Shown in pieces: positions 11,180-23,112 of a DNA stretch of 64,000 nt. The translations under genes were made by a program, and so were the position numbers. This DNA comes from Chondrus crispus (taxonomy: Eukaryota > Rhodophyta > Florideophyceae > Gigartinales > Gigartinaceae): NCBI RefSeq assembly GCF_000350225.1, contig NW_005178942.1, positions 437,272-501,271 on the forward strand, in the 5' to 3' direction. Under the pieces are notes generated by a model. The model searched no databases. It had not been told where the DNA came from and was given only the letters and a program-made list of their open reading frames with translations. How positions within the stretch are numbered: the first letter of the stretch is position 1; the number at the start of each line of letters is the position of its first letter.

Positions 11180-11702
11180 TGCACGTTTGACCCAGAGTTC
11201 CGCCTTGCTGTACCTACTGTTACATACACACTACGTAAATACTACGATTGTACCCCTAGTCCTCCGATCACACTGCGGGTAGCCTACGAACGCCAACAGT
11301 ATGGTTGCTAGTGATCACCGCCTACTATCTACATCACTGCAAACTACCAACCTCCAAACACCCTCCGCCCGATCCCGCCACCGACCTACACCGCTCGTCC
11401 CCAACATGAAATGTGATGATAATGCATCATCGATGCCATCTCCTTCGCCGGCTCCCTCTGTTCGACAGTATCATTCTCATGACGACATTCTTGTCTTTCA
11501 TACCGCCGCTGCACAATAGTAAACACCAGATATCCAGAGCTCACGTCAGCCCTCTCGATTTCTCATCATTCTGTTCTTTCTTGTACTTCAGTTCCGGGTA
11601 TGGTTCAATACCCATGTCCATGCCGTCCATATCGCTCTCCCTTTCCCTCCACTTCGCAGCCGAGTCTTCGAATTGCAATCGACAAAATGTACGAAGTGCA
11701 TT

Positions 11703-14700
11703 TTAATTATGTCCCTGTCCACGGCGCCCGCGCAAAACGCGATTGCGACCATCTCCGGAGGTCCATTGCGAGATCAGTAGCCGATCTGAGCGCGAAAAGT
11801 CGTCAACAAAGTAACAACGTTTACGGCCTCTTCTCGCAGTTGACCGGCTTGCGCTGGCGCCCCTGTACTCTCCCCGTGTCGGTACAAAGTGATCTACCAC
11901 GCTAATCAGCCGCTGGACGATACAAATGTCTTCAACAGTAACCGCGGAGAAGGCGTGTTCCGATTCACAATTTTTGTGGACTTGGCGCTGTTCCCCGACT
12001 TCCAATCCAGAAGCCCATTCCAGGAGAGCTATTTGGTACTTCGTTTGCCAGTGTGGCCACCTTTTCGAAAAGTTCAGATCAACTTCAAACTCCACGAGTG
12101 TAAGAACCCTTCCGTAGTACACCGCCAACATTCCCCCAACCTCCATCTCGCATGCGACATGCCAACTTGCTCTTATTCGCGAACTGCCGTCGGACCCATT
12201 CCAATCACGCAAGCAATAATAGGAGGAAGCCGTCTGCGTGTCCGACCCGCATAGGAAGCGTACACGCGGCTGGACAACACAATTGTCCACCCCATCTAAA
12301 ATAGCTTGGGCCTCATTCCCTGTCATCCCGTCATACTTGCGCAAGAGGTAACTCTTCAGACGAGCAAGAAACTGAACATCAGCGCTATTTTCATAAGACA
12401 GCCAGCGCCTGTATCCTTTGCCCTGCATCTGGAATCCTCCTTCCTCAACCACCTCCTCGTACGCGGCGACGTTGGACGCAAACGGTTCAGAATAGTACAT
12501 TTTGTACGACTCTCCAAATAGTGCGCTCTTGAAGAGGGACGCTGATGCGAGGTTCTTCGCTCTGAGTCTCCCAACAATCCAACCGATATACCTCTCCGTC
12601 CAATATTGGGAGTACCCCACTGGGGGTCCGCTCTCCCGAATGCCTTCTTCGAGGTGCAAGATCAGGTGAAACACGTACTTGCACATGTTCATTCGGGCCA
12701 CGTCATACTTGTAGTAGTGCTCCTCGTAGTGCCGGTAGAAGTCGCGCGCGAGTCGGCCAACCTCAGAAATGTCCTCTTCTGTCAGGACTGGCCTCCAACA
12801 AAGATCCACTAGTTCAACGAACAGTGCCCATCCTGATAGGTATGTCTGTGGTAGGTACCCGTCTAAAACAATCAAGCTGTAGCGCAGTACAAAGTCCTTC
12901 AGCTCCGCAGACTTCCAGTCTTTGAATCTTGTAATCGGTCTTGGGCGTGCCCCAACCTCGCTCGCAATACCATCCCCAAACTTCCGCAACTCAGCGTCGA
13001 TATCTCGCATTGCAGCCCGTCCCAGCACATAGTCATCACCTCCATCGCCGCACCAAAGTCGCAACATGTCCTTACTGATGTTGTAGAAGAGGTGCATAAC
13101 ATCGATCGGGAAGGACACATACGGCAACAAGTTTGGTAGTCGAAAGAGATTTGACCCTTCTGATATTCCTGCCGAGACTTGGAGCTCTGCTTCCCGCTGT
13201 CCGAAGAGCTAGGACAGCTTCTCAATTGTTGCTGTAGATTCTTCAACCGTGCGCAGTGGAAGAAACTCCACATCATGGCGTTCTGATACGTTAACCCCAT
13301 CTCGAACCTTAATTGGGTAGTAGTTGTGGCGATTCTCTGGGCACCATATACCCTCAATTGTACAAAAGCGACACGGCAACTTCCCGTTGTGGCCCTTTAC
13401 GCCAGATAACTTTTTGACCGCTGGGAGATCACCCGTAACCCACAAAATGTGCACTCGCACCTTCCGTTCAACGCCATCATAGAATTGAAACATACAGCCC
13501 CCATCAGCGTTGAGATCCTCGATCTCCTTCAGCAGAGGCTCCATGAAAGATTGTAAATTGCTTGGCTCGGAGGGGCCAGGGACAAAGGCAAAGGGGAGAA
13601 CGTTCTTGACACTGAATCGTAGATGCGAAGCCAAGTTGCACACGATGGCCGCAATGGGCCAGACATCATAGGACTTGTTCCTAAACGCTTGGAACCCGTC
13701 AGTTGAAACTGCTAGAAATATATCGTCTTGCACATTGTCCTCTCCGCCATAAATATTGCATATCCGCTGGTACGCCTTTGTGTCGAAGAAGTCTCTCGAT
13801 CGTCCATCATCATTGTATTCCTTCGAGCTCATGTACCCGTACAGTTGGTCACAGCGCTGCTTATCGAGAAACCAGTCTTGCAGTCGTGGTTTTAGAGTCA
13901 TCCATTCCATACCAGATACACGTTTGGCGTTGAGATCCGGCTTCCCTAAACCACATACATTACAGCTCTGAATGCTTTCCTCGAAGAAGCACATGTGCCC
14001 TGGACACACTGCATACTTCTTGACGCCGTCCGACATACCCGAGTCCTTCTTGAGGTGTGCAGCAATCGTTTTCCATGTTTTGTATGGCGCGTGGATGAGG
14101 CTGAGGGTGTCCTCCATAACACTTTGGGTCAAGCCGTGTTTGTAGAATAAGTCAATCCATCCGCGGCACTTTGTTGCCCATAACCTAAACGCAGACTGCT
14201 CCGATTCTGGAATGTCTATCGGTACGTCCAAATCGTCCATGTTACTCGATTCTGTCTCAGACATCGCACTGTCAAAATGCTCGAGATTCGAATCTCCAAT
14301 GTCGAAAGGACTACCACCTATGTCCTCATCCTCCCCTTCATCTTCCAAACTCCATCCATCGTCAAACGCAGGTCCCGTATCACTAATAGGTTCAGCAATA
14401 CTAATATGTCCGGATACTTGCTGCGTTGCATCGCCAGAGACATGTGCTTCGTTACCAGGCGGTTCCCAACTTCCAGGTTCGTGTTCTACGGGCACGTCAG
14501 GCTCCACCAGTGCATCAACCGCCAAAGGGGTCGGGGCCTCCTCAGGTCCGCTGTGCCCTCCGATTGCATCTGAAATCGGGGATTCGTCCTCGACAAATTC
14601 ATGCGGCCCATCCAAACTCATTTCGCTGGGTGTATGTCCAGAGACACTTTCAGACACGGCCATATCGTTGCTGGCGTGGAGGGGTACAGGGCCTCCGCCG

Positions 14701-14963
14701 CCAGCTCCTTGCGACGCATTTGACAATAAACTTTGCGCTATTGCCTCATACCGCGCACGCACTTCTCCGTTGTCTTCCTCCCGTGGTCCCCATGGTAGAA
14801 TAATATCCCGTCCCTCTGTGGCTAGCCGCTTATTTGCATATCGGCGATGTTGTAGCATTGTTGTGCGTCCTACTCCTCTCCCCGGCGGATAGCAGCGACA
14901 TTTATACTCCGGTAAGCAGACAAACGTTTTCCCCATCTTCGAATTCACACTTCCAAAAACCAC
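11703..14963 (-). mobile_element. Tnp2/Plavaka-like (CACTA-group) transposase
   Basis: One frame from 14963 to 11703 (about 1086 codons) is open apart from a single TAG at 13209-13211. The N-terminus has a Cys/His zinc-binding-like start (KCRCYPPGRGVGRTT, QHRRYANK) and a long acidic linker. The core carries blocks typical of Transposase_21/Tnp2 proteins: ISTDGF-type VSTDGFQAF, SYDVWPIAAIVCNL, PGPSEP, a GxLPAVKKLSG motif, CRFC, and after the stop SFPIDVMHLFYN. The protein would cut and paste its own element; Plavaka-type elements are known from fungi and other eukaryotes. A GR-rich ORF starts 280 bp away on the opposite strand, a head-to-head pair. I could not find matching terminal inverted repeats. 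Confidence 0.8.
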
Positions 14964-15244
14964 GCGACCTAAAACGTCTATCCGACGTTCTTATCCCAGG
15001 GCAAGCCGCTCAAGAGACCGTATGCAAATTAGCCGTAACAATTCTCCACAGAAATTTGCCTGCGGTCAGTGCGGTGGCATGCCTTAGAATGGATCCAGAG
15101 GTAGAATTTTACCCGAGTTCACACGTATGCAGATCGCGGAGGCGAAGAAGACATCAGAACTTCCCAGAGAAAAAGTCTCGCAACATGTAGAATGTCATAT
15201 GCATAGCACCATGGCTGCCAAGACCCCAAAAGACACATTGTTCC

Positions 15245-16302
15245 ATGGTTTCTTGCCGCTCACTCATGGCAGAGTGGTACTGTGTCCTCCACTCACTTCG
15301 TAAAAAACGCGGCGAAGGCGACGAAGCGCAAATCGTATTGCGTTCTGCAATGCGACTACCGTATCGGCGCGAAACGGTCCCCGACTCCGAAACTCTCAAC
15401 AATGACGCATCACAATCAGCCATAAAAAGACAACTTCCCGTCTCCTCGTTTCTTTCACTCTTCGAATCGCAGTTCTATTTCCCCGTAATCCCGTACGCCC
15501 CAATCCGTCCGAACGTGATGCCGGCAACCACATCCTTCGAGCGCATGCTTGAGCGTTTCATGGAACAGCTCTTCTGCAGATGGTCGAAAGACCTTTCTAA
15601 GATTCACAAGCGATTGGACGCTCTACATCCCAGTACCACCCTGCCCCCGATCCCAAGCGCAAAGCGCGGCGAAGTCGGCTTCAAGCGGGAGGTCAATGTA
15701 ACGCTGGTCCTGGGTGATGCGATCGATAAGGAAAACGCAACAATTCCTGACGGACAAGAAAAATACATTCAATTCCCAGAAGGTTACGCTGACAAAAAGT
15801 TGAACACAGACGCAAAAGATGCACTTGATCTTCTCATGCTGCAGAACATAGGCGATGATTACGGGAGACTCAATTGGAAGTCCGCCTCACGCACCACCCA
15901 CCGTGAACAGTGCGAAGCTGTAATTCGCCTGGCGACTTCGTTGTATTCCGGCAGACGGCCTTCTACTGGGCGATTAGAGACCTTGCTGACCAGAAAATGA
16001 AGTCCAAGGATCGCCGGAACCCAAGCGCAATTGATGGAAATGTATCGGCTAACGATGAGCCCGCACATGCAGCGCCTCCTGTCAAACGCGCAAGAATTGA
16101 CGAGAGGGCGTCTGCAGCACCACTGCAGAATGTCGATCCGAACATCCCCAAGTCCACGACTACCCCTGCGACGGCTTCGCAGGGTATAGGTCGTGGAAGT
16201 GGACGTGGGCGTGCAAGTCGTGCTGGACGTGGACGAGGGCTCGGACGTGGGAGTGGGCGTGGTCGTGGACGTGGGCGTGGGAAAGCCTCCACCGTTGCCT
16301 GA
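15245..16302 (+). CDS. GR-rich companion ORF divergent from the Tnp2 gene
   Basis: Plus-strand coding in two overlapping frames (15245-16000, then 15910-16302). A helical part (SFERMLERFMEQLFCRW, LSKIHKRLDAL) and a block of charged residues are followed, in the second frame, by TAFYWAIRDLADQKMK, an Ala/Pro linker, and a C-terminal tail of Gly-Arg repeats (GRGSGRGRASRAGRGRG). Such RGG-like tails usually bind RNA or DNA. It starts head-to-head with the transposase, suggesting a shared promoter in the 280 bp between them and a role as a DNA-binding partner of the element. A frameshift or short intron lies between 15910 and 16000. I recognise no family. Confidence 0.45.
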
Positions 16303-16781
16303 ACTTCTGAGCAAAAGTCTTCGAACAGCGGGGAGGAGTGAGTGGTGCGGATAGCCAGGCGGTAGGGAGGATGGTGGTTTGGGTCGCACCGAGGAGGAGT
16401 GAAGAGTTCGTGCGGAGGGCGTGAAATTTCATGACCAGCACATGTATGACGTCAATTTTCAACCGTGGGACGATTTATCACAAGCGCCCACGTTTCAAAA
16501 AATGGAGGAAGAGCCGAGTAGACTCTTGAGGCTAGCACGCTACCCGCGATACCCGCGAGTTTTTGGCTACATACTGCAAATTTATGTACCGTCAGATCTT
16601 CTGCTCGCTCTGCTACTGTACCGTTACGTACGAAGTGGCCGTATATTATTGTTTTCTCGATGTTTCCGCTCCTCGCCGCGGCCCGCGCAGCACGCGGTGG
16701 CGACCACCGACCAACGTTTGCTGCTAGTGTCCCACTCTTTCGCCAAGGCACGAAGCTCTTGGGGCTTCATACCGCCGCCAT

Positions 16782-17088
16782 TCAAGTATCACTCATCTCC
16801 ACATCCCCAACCGCTTTAACCCCATCTACTGCCACCGCTAGGCTCATGCCACCCATCACCTCCGCGTTCCTCTTCCCCTCCTCCCCCCCGAACGGGCAGA
16901 AAACATAATGGCTCGTCGCAACGTCAAACTCAACGCACCCCTTCCCCCCGCTTCGGACCATGTCTTCCGGCATGAGCAACACGCTGCGCCCATACCAATC
17001 GCAGTACAAATCCAGATCCTCCTCGCTGCCTCGTGCCTTCCAGTTGTAGCACGCCAGTCGCCCGTACTTGTCGGCAGCCGAGGGACCC
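16782..17088 (-). pseudogene. Unknown gene fragment antisense to the ABC piece
   Basis: The minus strand reads DKYGRLACYNWKARG, then EEDLDLYCDWYGRSVLLMPE and DMVRSGGKGCVEFDV, a protein-like sequence with aromatic and Cys residues ending in an acidic EMSDT. Its upstream end lies at the point where the ABC-transporter homology begins on the plus strand, so two unrelated genes seem to have been joined tail to tail here. Family unknown. Confidence 0.3.
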
Positions 17089-18242
17089 TTCGACGAAAGA
17101 CCTCAGTCGGCCTGCGTAACATCTCCTTCCATGTTGCTCCAGGGAGAATGGTTGCGTTCGTTGGAGCTTCTGGAGCGGGCAAGAGGTAAGTTTTGAATTA
17201 CTGTCTGGGGGGCGGTTTTGTGAAGGCTGTGGATGGTGTGGGAGACGCAAAAGTTGTCTTTGCAATTGCGGAGAAGCTAACATTCTTCTTGTACACGATT
17301 ATATTTTTGTCGCCATTTGCGTGCTGCAGCACAATCATTCGGCTGTTGCTGAGATTCTATGATGTCGATAGCGAGTCAGTGCTGATCGATGGCGAGAATG
17401 TGAAGAACTGTTCTCAGGAGTCTACGCAAGCAAATTGGAGTTGTCGCCCAAGATACGGTACGAAATTCTATCGCTCATGAGTGGAGACAAATGCGAGCGA
17501 ACGAGGTGCCCTTCCATGTCCTGTAATACTAACAATGTGGGCTTTTCTTTTTTTCTTCTCGGCGCCTCTGACAATTACATTCAGATCTTGTTCAACCGAT
17601 CTCTGCGATTCAATATTTCATACGGCAAACCGGATGCATGTGATGCTGAAATTTATGACGCTGCACGTTCGGCTGCTTTGTGAGACTTCGTTGATTCTCT
17701 CCCGCTGAAGCTAGACACCCTTGTCCGAGAGCGGGGAGTGCGCCTATCAGGAGGGGAACGACAGCGCGTAGGGTGCGCCAGGTGTCTGGTCAAGGGACCA
17801 GCTATTGTTCTGCTTGACGAGGCGTCGTCATCATTGGTAAGTGCTGAGCACTGTTCTGAAAGAAATTTTTGTGGCACTTTGGCTATACGCGACACGCTGT
17901 GCAAGATCTCTGACCTCATTCTCAATCCACACCCCTCATCACCGCCCCAATGCACAGGACACGCAAACGGAAAGAGAAATGCAAGCAAACCTGCGGGAAG
18001 TATGCAAGAACCGAACCACGATCGTGATTGCACATCGACTGTCCACAATCATGATTGCGGACGAGATCATTGTCCTTGGCACAGATGGCGCAGAAGAGGG
18101 CCTTGGTACCGTTGTCGAGAGAAGGGCCCATGCTGAGTTGATACGGCAGAAGGGGTCATACGCCCAAATGTGGGACTTGCAGACGTCGTTCGATAACGGC
18201 GAGTTTTCAGAAGCATCCGAAGTCAAGGATTCGAAGAAGTAA
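17070..18242 (+). pseudogene. ABC half-transporter ATPase domain, ATM1/HMT1-like, broken
   Basis: Four exons separated by introns 17186-17329, 17458-17584 and 17837-17957, all GT..AG, spell a complete nucleotide-binding domain: Walker A GASGAGKS split by intron 1, FYDVDS and LIDGENVK, QDT Q-loop region, LFNRSLRFNISYGKPDA, signature LSGGERQRV, Walker B IVLLDEASSSLD across intron 3, and H-loop AHRLST. The order and wording match mitochondrial or vacuolar ABCB6/7, HMT1-type half transporters that export thiol or metal conjugates. The membrane-spanning half is missing. Exon 2 has lost two bases near 17423 and exon 3 carries an in-frame TGA at 17681-17683, so the copy is dead. The retained introns rule out an mRNA-derived copy. 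Confidence 0.85.
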
Positions 18243-18930
18243 GTTGCCCTCGAAAGCGGCGCGACTTTGCTCCATAAATACAGTTGTGGAATGCCAGAAC
18301 CCCATATTTGTGCACATGCATGCCATCGCCTGTCGAGCAGCAGTCCTGCCGACAACACACAGGGCTAGAGCATATTGCGAAGTGCCTGCACCATGAAGTG
18401 AAGACTGTATTTTGAAATTAATAGTAACTGGCTTCTTCTAATAGGTACTTTGCTAGTCGTACTTCAATGTTATCCGCGTATGCACCTAGAAAGGTCGCCT
18501 CTTAAGCAGTAAAGCAGTACAATGTTGAAAAGATATTTGTGCGAATGATAGAAATACGGAGAAGGGTATATAGGAAGAATGTAGTAAGCCAGAGAATAGA
18601 CGCGCCCAAATTCTCGTAAAGCTTGACGGAAATCTCGCATACTCCTGGTCGCACTAATACAGCTTCGATACAACATTTCTCGTACCTTCACATCAAGCCC
18701 GAGCGATGGTACACCTTCTTCTTCAAAGGCTACTGTGACAGTTTACGCACTTGAAGCGCATCGGTTCCTCTGACCTCTGGCCCTCTACACAGCTCATCAA
18801 CCAGAGCAAGAAGTGCAAGCAGCAAAGTGGTACTGCTTTGCTGCACGTGACTTGCCCACCATCTTCTCGTCTCCACGAATACCAAGTTGACCGCCGAGCT
18901 CCAAATTCCACCCCTCGCCTCCAAACTCCA
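18243..18930. other. No gene recognised
   Basis: 3' flank of the ABC fragment and AT-richer spacer. The overlapping Cys-rich frames on the two strands near 18.75-19.15 kb do not show a known motif. Confidence 0.4.
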
Positions 18931-19215
18931 CCTAAACTATGGACTTGGACGCAAGTTGCGTGCAGAGTGAGTGCACTACGAAATGCGGAGCAGCATGCAA
19001 TGCACATTGCACTCACCTCGCACTCCAGGTTACATAGCATTTTCGGAGGGCGGTATGAGTGCAGGACTATCATACACTCATGCCGCCCTCTGGGTGCACT
19101 CCAAGTGCCACCAATAGGAAGTTGTGTGGCCAACAGCGGCAACAATTCGCGTTCACAGTGCACTCAAATATGCTAAAAATCTCAAATTGCACTGTAGGTG
19201 CACTCAAAAAATTTA
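18930..19215. repeat. Cluster of GTGCACTC-type words in both orientations
   Basis: Within about 280 bp the words GAGTGCAC, GTGCACTC and GAGTGCA occur many times in both orientations, with GCATGCAATGCACATTGCAC near 18988 and TAGGTGCACTCAAAAAATTT at the right end. This could be a degenerate foldback element or a set of protein-binding sites. It sits directly at the left edge of the retroelement cluster. Confidence 0.35.
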
Positions 19216-21778
19216 ATTTTTTTCTTCTAGGGTCCGCGGAACAGCTGGGTGCGTTCGCGCGCCTCTCCGCCGAGCTCAATGCTACGCGTCAGCGTGCCCA
19301 TGCCATGGAACGGACAATGGCCGCAAAACTACCCGGTGCCGTCATGAGAGGGCCGGGTGGTACCGTACATCCGAGCGCTGCCGCTCTGGAAGGTTGGCGT
19401 CAGACTGGTGTCGACACCAGTCGGACTGCGGAAGGAAACTGTCCCCCGATGGAAGCGAATTTCGCGTCCAAGACCTAAGCATTGCTGCCTATCCCCGGAA
19501 GTAGGCGGCCAATGGAACGCGTATCGTACGCGCACGAACAGGTCCGTGGAGGAGCCGCCCCCGGATCCGGAGAACCCATGTTCTCCGGCGATCCTCGCTG
19601 GGGCGGCTACCAGCCAGCGAGTTACACAGCGCATTCAGGTCCGGTAGAAGTCCGTACGCTACCCCTCACCCCTTTGGGCACGCTAGGTCCCGCCGAACCT
19701 ACGCTCGATCGGGTGCATACGATGATTCAAGAGTTCAGTGCCGTCGCTGACTATCGTATGTACTTCTTAGATAACACCTCCACGCTCGTTATCACGGGTG
19801 ACGCGGGACGGATCGCGAAGTATGTCCAACGCTGTGGTGGGATCCGTCCTACGATCCGTAGCTTTGACGTTACGGACCCGATCCATCTGCTGCCGTTCTT
19901 GAAGGATATCTGGATAACTTTCAACTCGCAACACTTGACCGCAGGTGTTGCTGTGCGAGTCCTCTCTAACTGTTTTGGAGCGGGACGCGGAGCGCCTGTA
20001 TAGGAGTTATACGATGCATGGTCTCCGCGCCGGTCAGCTCCACGCCGACGTGAGCTGGCCGGAGCTCGTAAACTAATTCTTGAACGCTACCACACGGAGG
20101 ACGTGTTAGGTAAAGCGTACGACTTTGTCGCTACGGCGCGACAGCAACCTCACGAAACAGAGAGCACGTTTGCGGACCGGCTGGAAACTGCCGCGTTCCG
20201 GTGCACAGCAGTGTTCTCCGAACAGTCCCTCGCGCACTACTTCGTGCGGGACTCGCTCCTGCGACCCGTGCCGCAGTCTCCGAGATCTTTCAAAGGCTAC
20301 CAAGCAACCACAACACCGACCATCTGACCATCCTGTGGTATAAACACCCCCAACGGAGGGGGGTGTATACTCAGTACTTGCCGAGACCCCATGGGCGGTA
20401 AGACGGAAACACGGCCCACCCGCGGAACAGAGCACGGGCTCGAGGTAGCGGTGGTAGAGCAGAGTCGGGGAGGACGCGTGCACGCGCGAGCGGTTCGACG
20501 CCTCGACGCCCCGGAGAGGTACTGGGTAACGATCCAGTACCGACAGCCGGAGGCGAATCCGGGTCTTGGGCGTGCTGAGCGCGTCATCAACCCGCATGCG
20601 GTACCGTACTAAGGTACCTAACGGAAGTTGCCTTAGAATAAGCAGGCAGGACCAAGGTGGAGGTTCCTTGACAAATCCGTGCTTGTCGTCCCCCTCAGCC
20701 GTCGGTCTGCTCGTATTTAATATACAAACAATTTATCATAACAATACAGTACTGAGGTACTGTAGTGGACTACCGTAGTGCCGGTCGACCTTCACTGTAA
20801 CGTTGCCAGCCGTCGGGGCTAACAGTACACGTGTGCGCGGATGTATGCGCGCACCCGTACATGTCGGTACACGTGGACACGCGTGGTAGTACTGTAGAGC
20901 GTCGGGCTTCACAGTAGCTAATCTAATCTTGATTTAATCTAAATTGAATTCCCCAGAGGGGGTGGTTATACTCATCCGCCGAATCGCAACGGCGGAGGGG
21001 ACGACGTACCGTGCTCGGCGTGGTCTGCCTCTGCCGGATCCGAAGCAAGCAGGGAGGATGGGGCGGACTCCGAAGTCCGCTGCAACAAATTCGGTCGCCT
21101 CGGCCCTCCATGTCGGGAAGAATGAGTAGCAGGCTGACCCTGTCTTTATCACACAAGGAGCAGGACCTGTGGGACGACGACCCCCCACGCCGATGTCGTC
21201 CGGAACGACATCGAGCTACGCGACTGCATTCGCACACACTCCGAGAGTGGCGAGGGGTATGGACCCCCGGGTCGCAGAGCTTGACATCTTGAACCGAGAT
21301 ACAGGAGACTAAGCCCCTCGCGTGCCCCTCCTCACAGATGAGGAGGCGCGCCACGCGGCGACCTTCGCCTCAACGGACGGCAGCGCGTACCTTTGCTGGC
21401 TGTGGCGTACGTACAGACACCCCATGTACACTTGCCCTTTCCTGTCGCGGAAACAACGTATGTTCGCGGCTTACAGGAACCACCGCTACCAGCTAGAGAC
21501 GCCCCTCGGTGCGCGTAATCTCCTCCTGCAGTCGGTCGGCCAGGGCCGTCCCCCGCGTCAAGGTTTCCGAATCGTTCGGGTGCGGGCGCACTCTTTGCCC
21601 CACGGGGAGGTGGTTGTCGTCGTAACGAATTCGATCCTCGTTATCGACCCGATTACCGCCAGGCGGACACAAGGTATCCCCGTCAAGGAGGGGTAGGGGA
21701 TCGAGACCGTTCTCGGCTACCTCAACAGGTGCGAAATGCGATCATGTACCTGCAAGACTGGGTAGAAGATCCGCATCC
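19216..21778 (+). mobile_element. LTR retroelement fossil, gag region (element C), broken
   Basis: Plus-strand remnants with the layout of a Ty3/Gypsy gag: a coiled-coil start (EQLGAFARLSAELNA), a capsid-like helical part (LLPFLKDIW, TAGVAVRVLSNCF), a second helical part (QQPHETESTFADRLETAAFRC) parallel to the gag of element A at 58.5-58.7 kb, and a nucleic-acid-binding Cys/His segment near 21.4 kb. No protease, polymerase or integrase follows before the LTR at 21779, so this is a partial element. It is broken in several places and more diverged than element A, hence probably older. Confidence 0.6.
20338..20370. repeat. Hairpin with 14-nt arms
   Basis: GTATAAACACCCCC, then the loop AACGG, then AGGGGGGTGTATAC. 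It lies at one end of a roughly 220-bp segment that has an inverted, diverged copy at about 22820-23040. Confidence 0.7.
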
Positions 21779-22816
21779 TGTAGTGCAATACAGGGGGGTG
21801 AACGGAAAGGAATTTTATAAGGGATGAAAAATAGTCCGGGTTGGGGGGCACACGTGTGAATAATTGCACAGTTTCAATTTTTAATTATTTTATTTTATTT
21901 AATTAATTAGCTACCATTAATTTGGCTGACATTAGATTAGATTTAGGATCTAGCGCTGCGAGCTACTGTAGTAGCTCCGGCAGGGCGATATATACCCAAG
22001 CCCATTGACCACCATGTCAATAAAGGGAACCGAGTTGCCGGAAGTTGTATTTCGCCTTCGTCGGAGACCGCATCAATCTAGAGAAGCGCTTCCCTTCTAC
22101 GTCGATAACGTTCTCCTTCTGCACTCTGGGTTCCCTTTCCTTTTCCATTTTCCTTTATTTCCCCATCCTTTCTATCTCCGCTTCTATCTATTTCCCTTAT
22201 CTTGTGCTGGTACCATCGGTATTGGTTGCGACCGAACCGGTGTTGGTGTCCATGCCATGGAGCGACACGTTGACGTAGCGCTGCTACTTTGTTCTCATTC
22301 CGACGGAGACTGTTGCGACGACGTCTCCCTCGAAGGGTTTTACGTGTGTATAAGTCAGTGTTTGTGCCATCGGCTTTGGGTGCGACCGGACCGGTGAAGG
22401 TGCTTCGAGCCATTGGGCGACACATTGGTGTAGCGCTGCTACTTTCATTTCATTCCGTCGAGTTGCGTTGCGACGCCCCCGTTGAAGACCTTGTCGCGAT
22501 TCAAGGTTTCGAAGAAGGTCAATGAGCATCGGCCTTGAAACCCAGTGGAACCGGAGTTCCTTCGTACACGCCCCACCCCACAGTCGTCGAGCAACTTCGT
22601 AAGTCTCTACTACATCGATCCTGGGCCGAGCCTTTTCTCTCTGCTTCCCCTTTAGGGATCTGAGTTACCACGAGTTGCAAGCTCGTTTAAAGGGAGAAGG
22701 GAGAGTCGGACGCTCCTTAGCGCTGTGCCGTCGGCAGTTGTTGCTTTTTGTTATGTTTTTTGTTTTTGTTGGACCATCGGACCTCGGTCTCTGCCTGACA
22801 GGTGCATTGCATTACA
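21779..22816 (+). repeat. LTR in plus orientation (LTR-1)
   Basis: About 1.04 kb beginning TGTAGTGCAATA and ending GCATTGCATTACA. Read on the plus strand it matches the complement of the LTRs at 30975 and 60215: same AT-rich block, ATTAGATTAGATTTAGGATC, a GGCGATATATACC TATA box, and the GACAGG..GCATTGCA end. Divergence is clearly greater than between those two. Its orientation is opposite to the pol that follows, so it is not the 3' LTR of element B. It is a solo LTR or belongs to the plus-strand gag remnant. Confidence 0.75.
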
Positions 22817-23112
22817 CCGTCAGCGCTGGTACGTCACCCAGCGCTGCTCCGGGGCGTCGAGGCGCAAATCGACCCGCACGTGCGCGGGCCCTCCCCGTTC
22901 TCACTCTACCTCGCTACCCGGGCCCGTGCCTCGGTTTTCGTTAGCTGGTCCGACTTCCCCCGTCTTCTCGTACGTCCGCGTCTTCCAGGACTGAGCATAC
23001 ATCCCTATCCGTTTAGGCGTGTTTATGCTACACCCCCTTCTTTGAGAATCACGCGTCCCCGCATGTATATGAAATTACCGCCAAGGTAGCTGGAGCGCTA
23101 AGCCTGAGGCCA

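Noticed and set aside
11228-11260. CACTA-type end (CACTACGTAAATACTACG) for the Tnp2 element
   Set aside because: No inverted partner was found near 15.0-16.5 kb, so the element's ends remain unknown.
15963-16292. Pro/Arg repeat protein on minus
   Set aside because: Shadow of the Gly-Arg-coding stretch on plus; no start, no motif.
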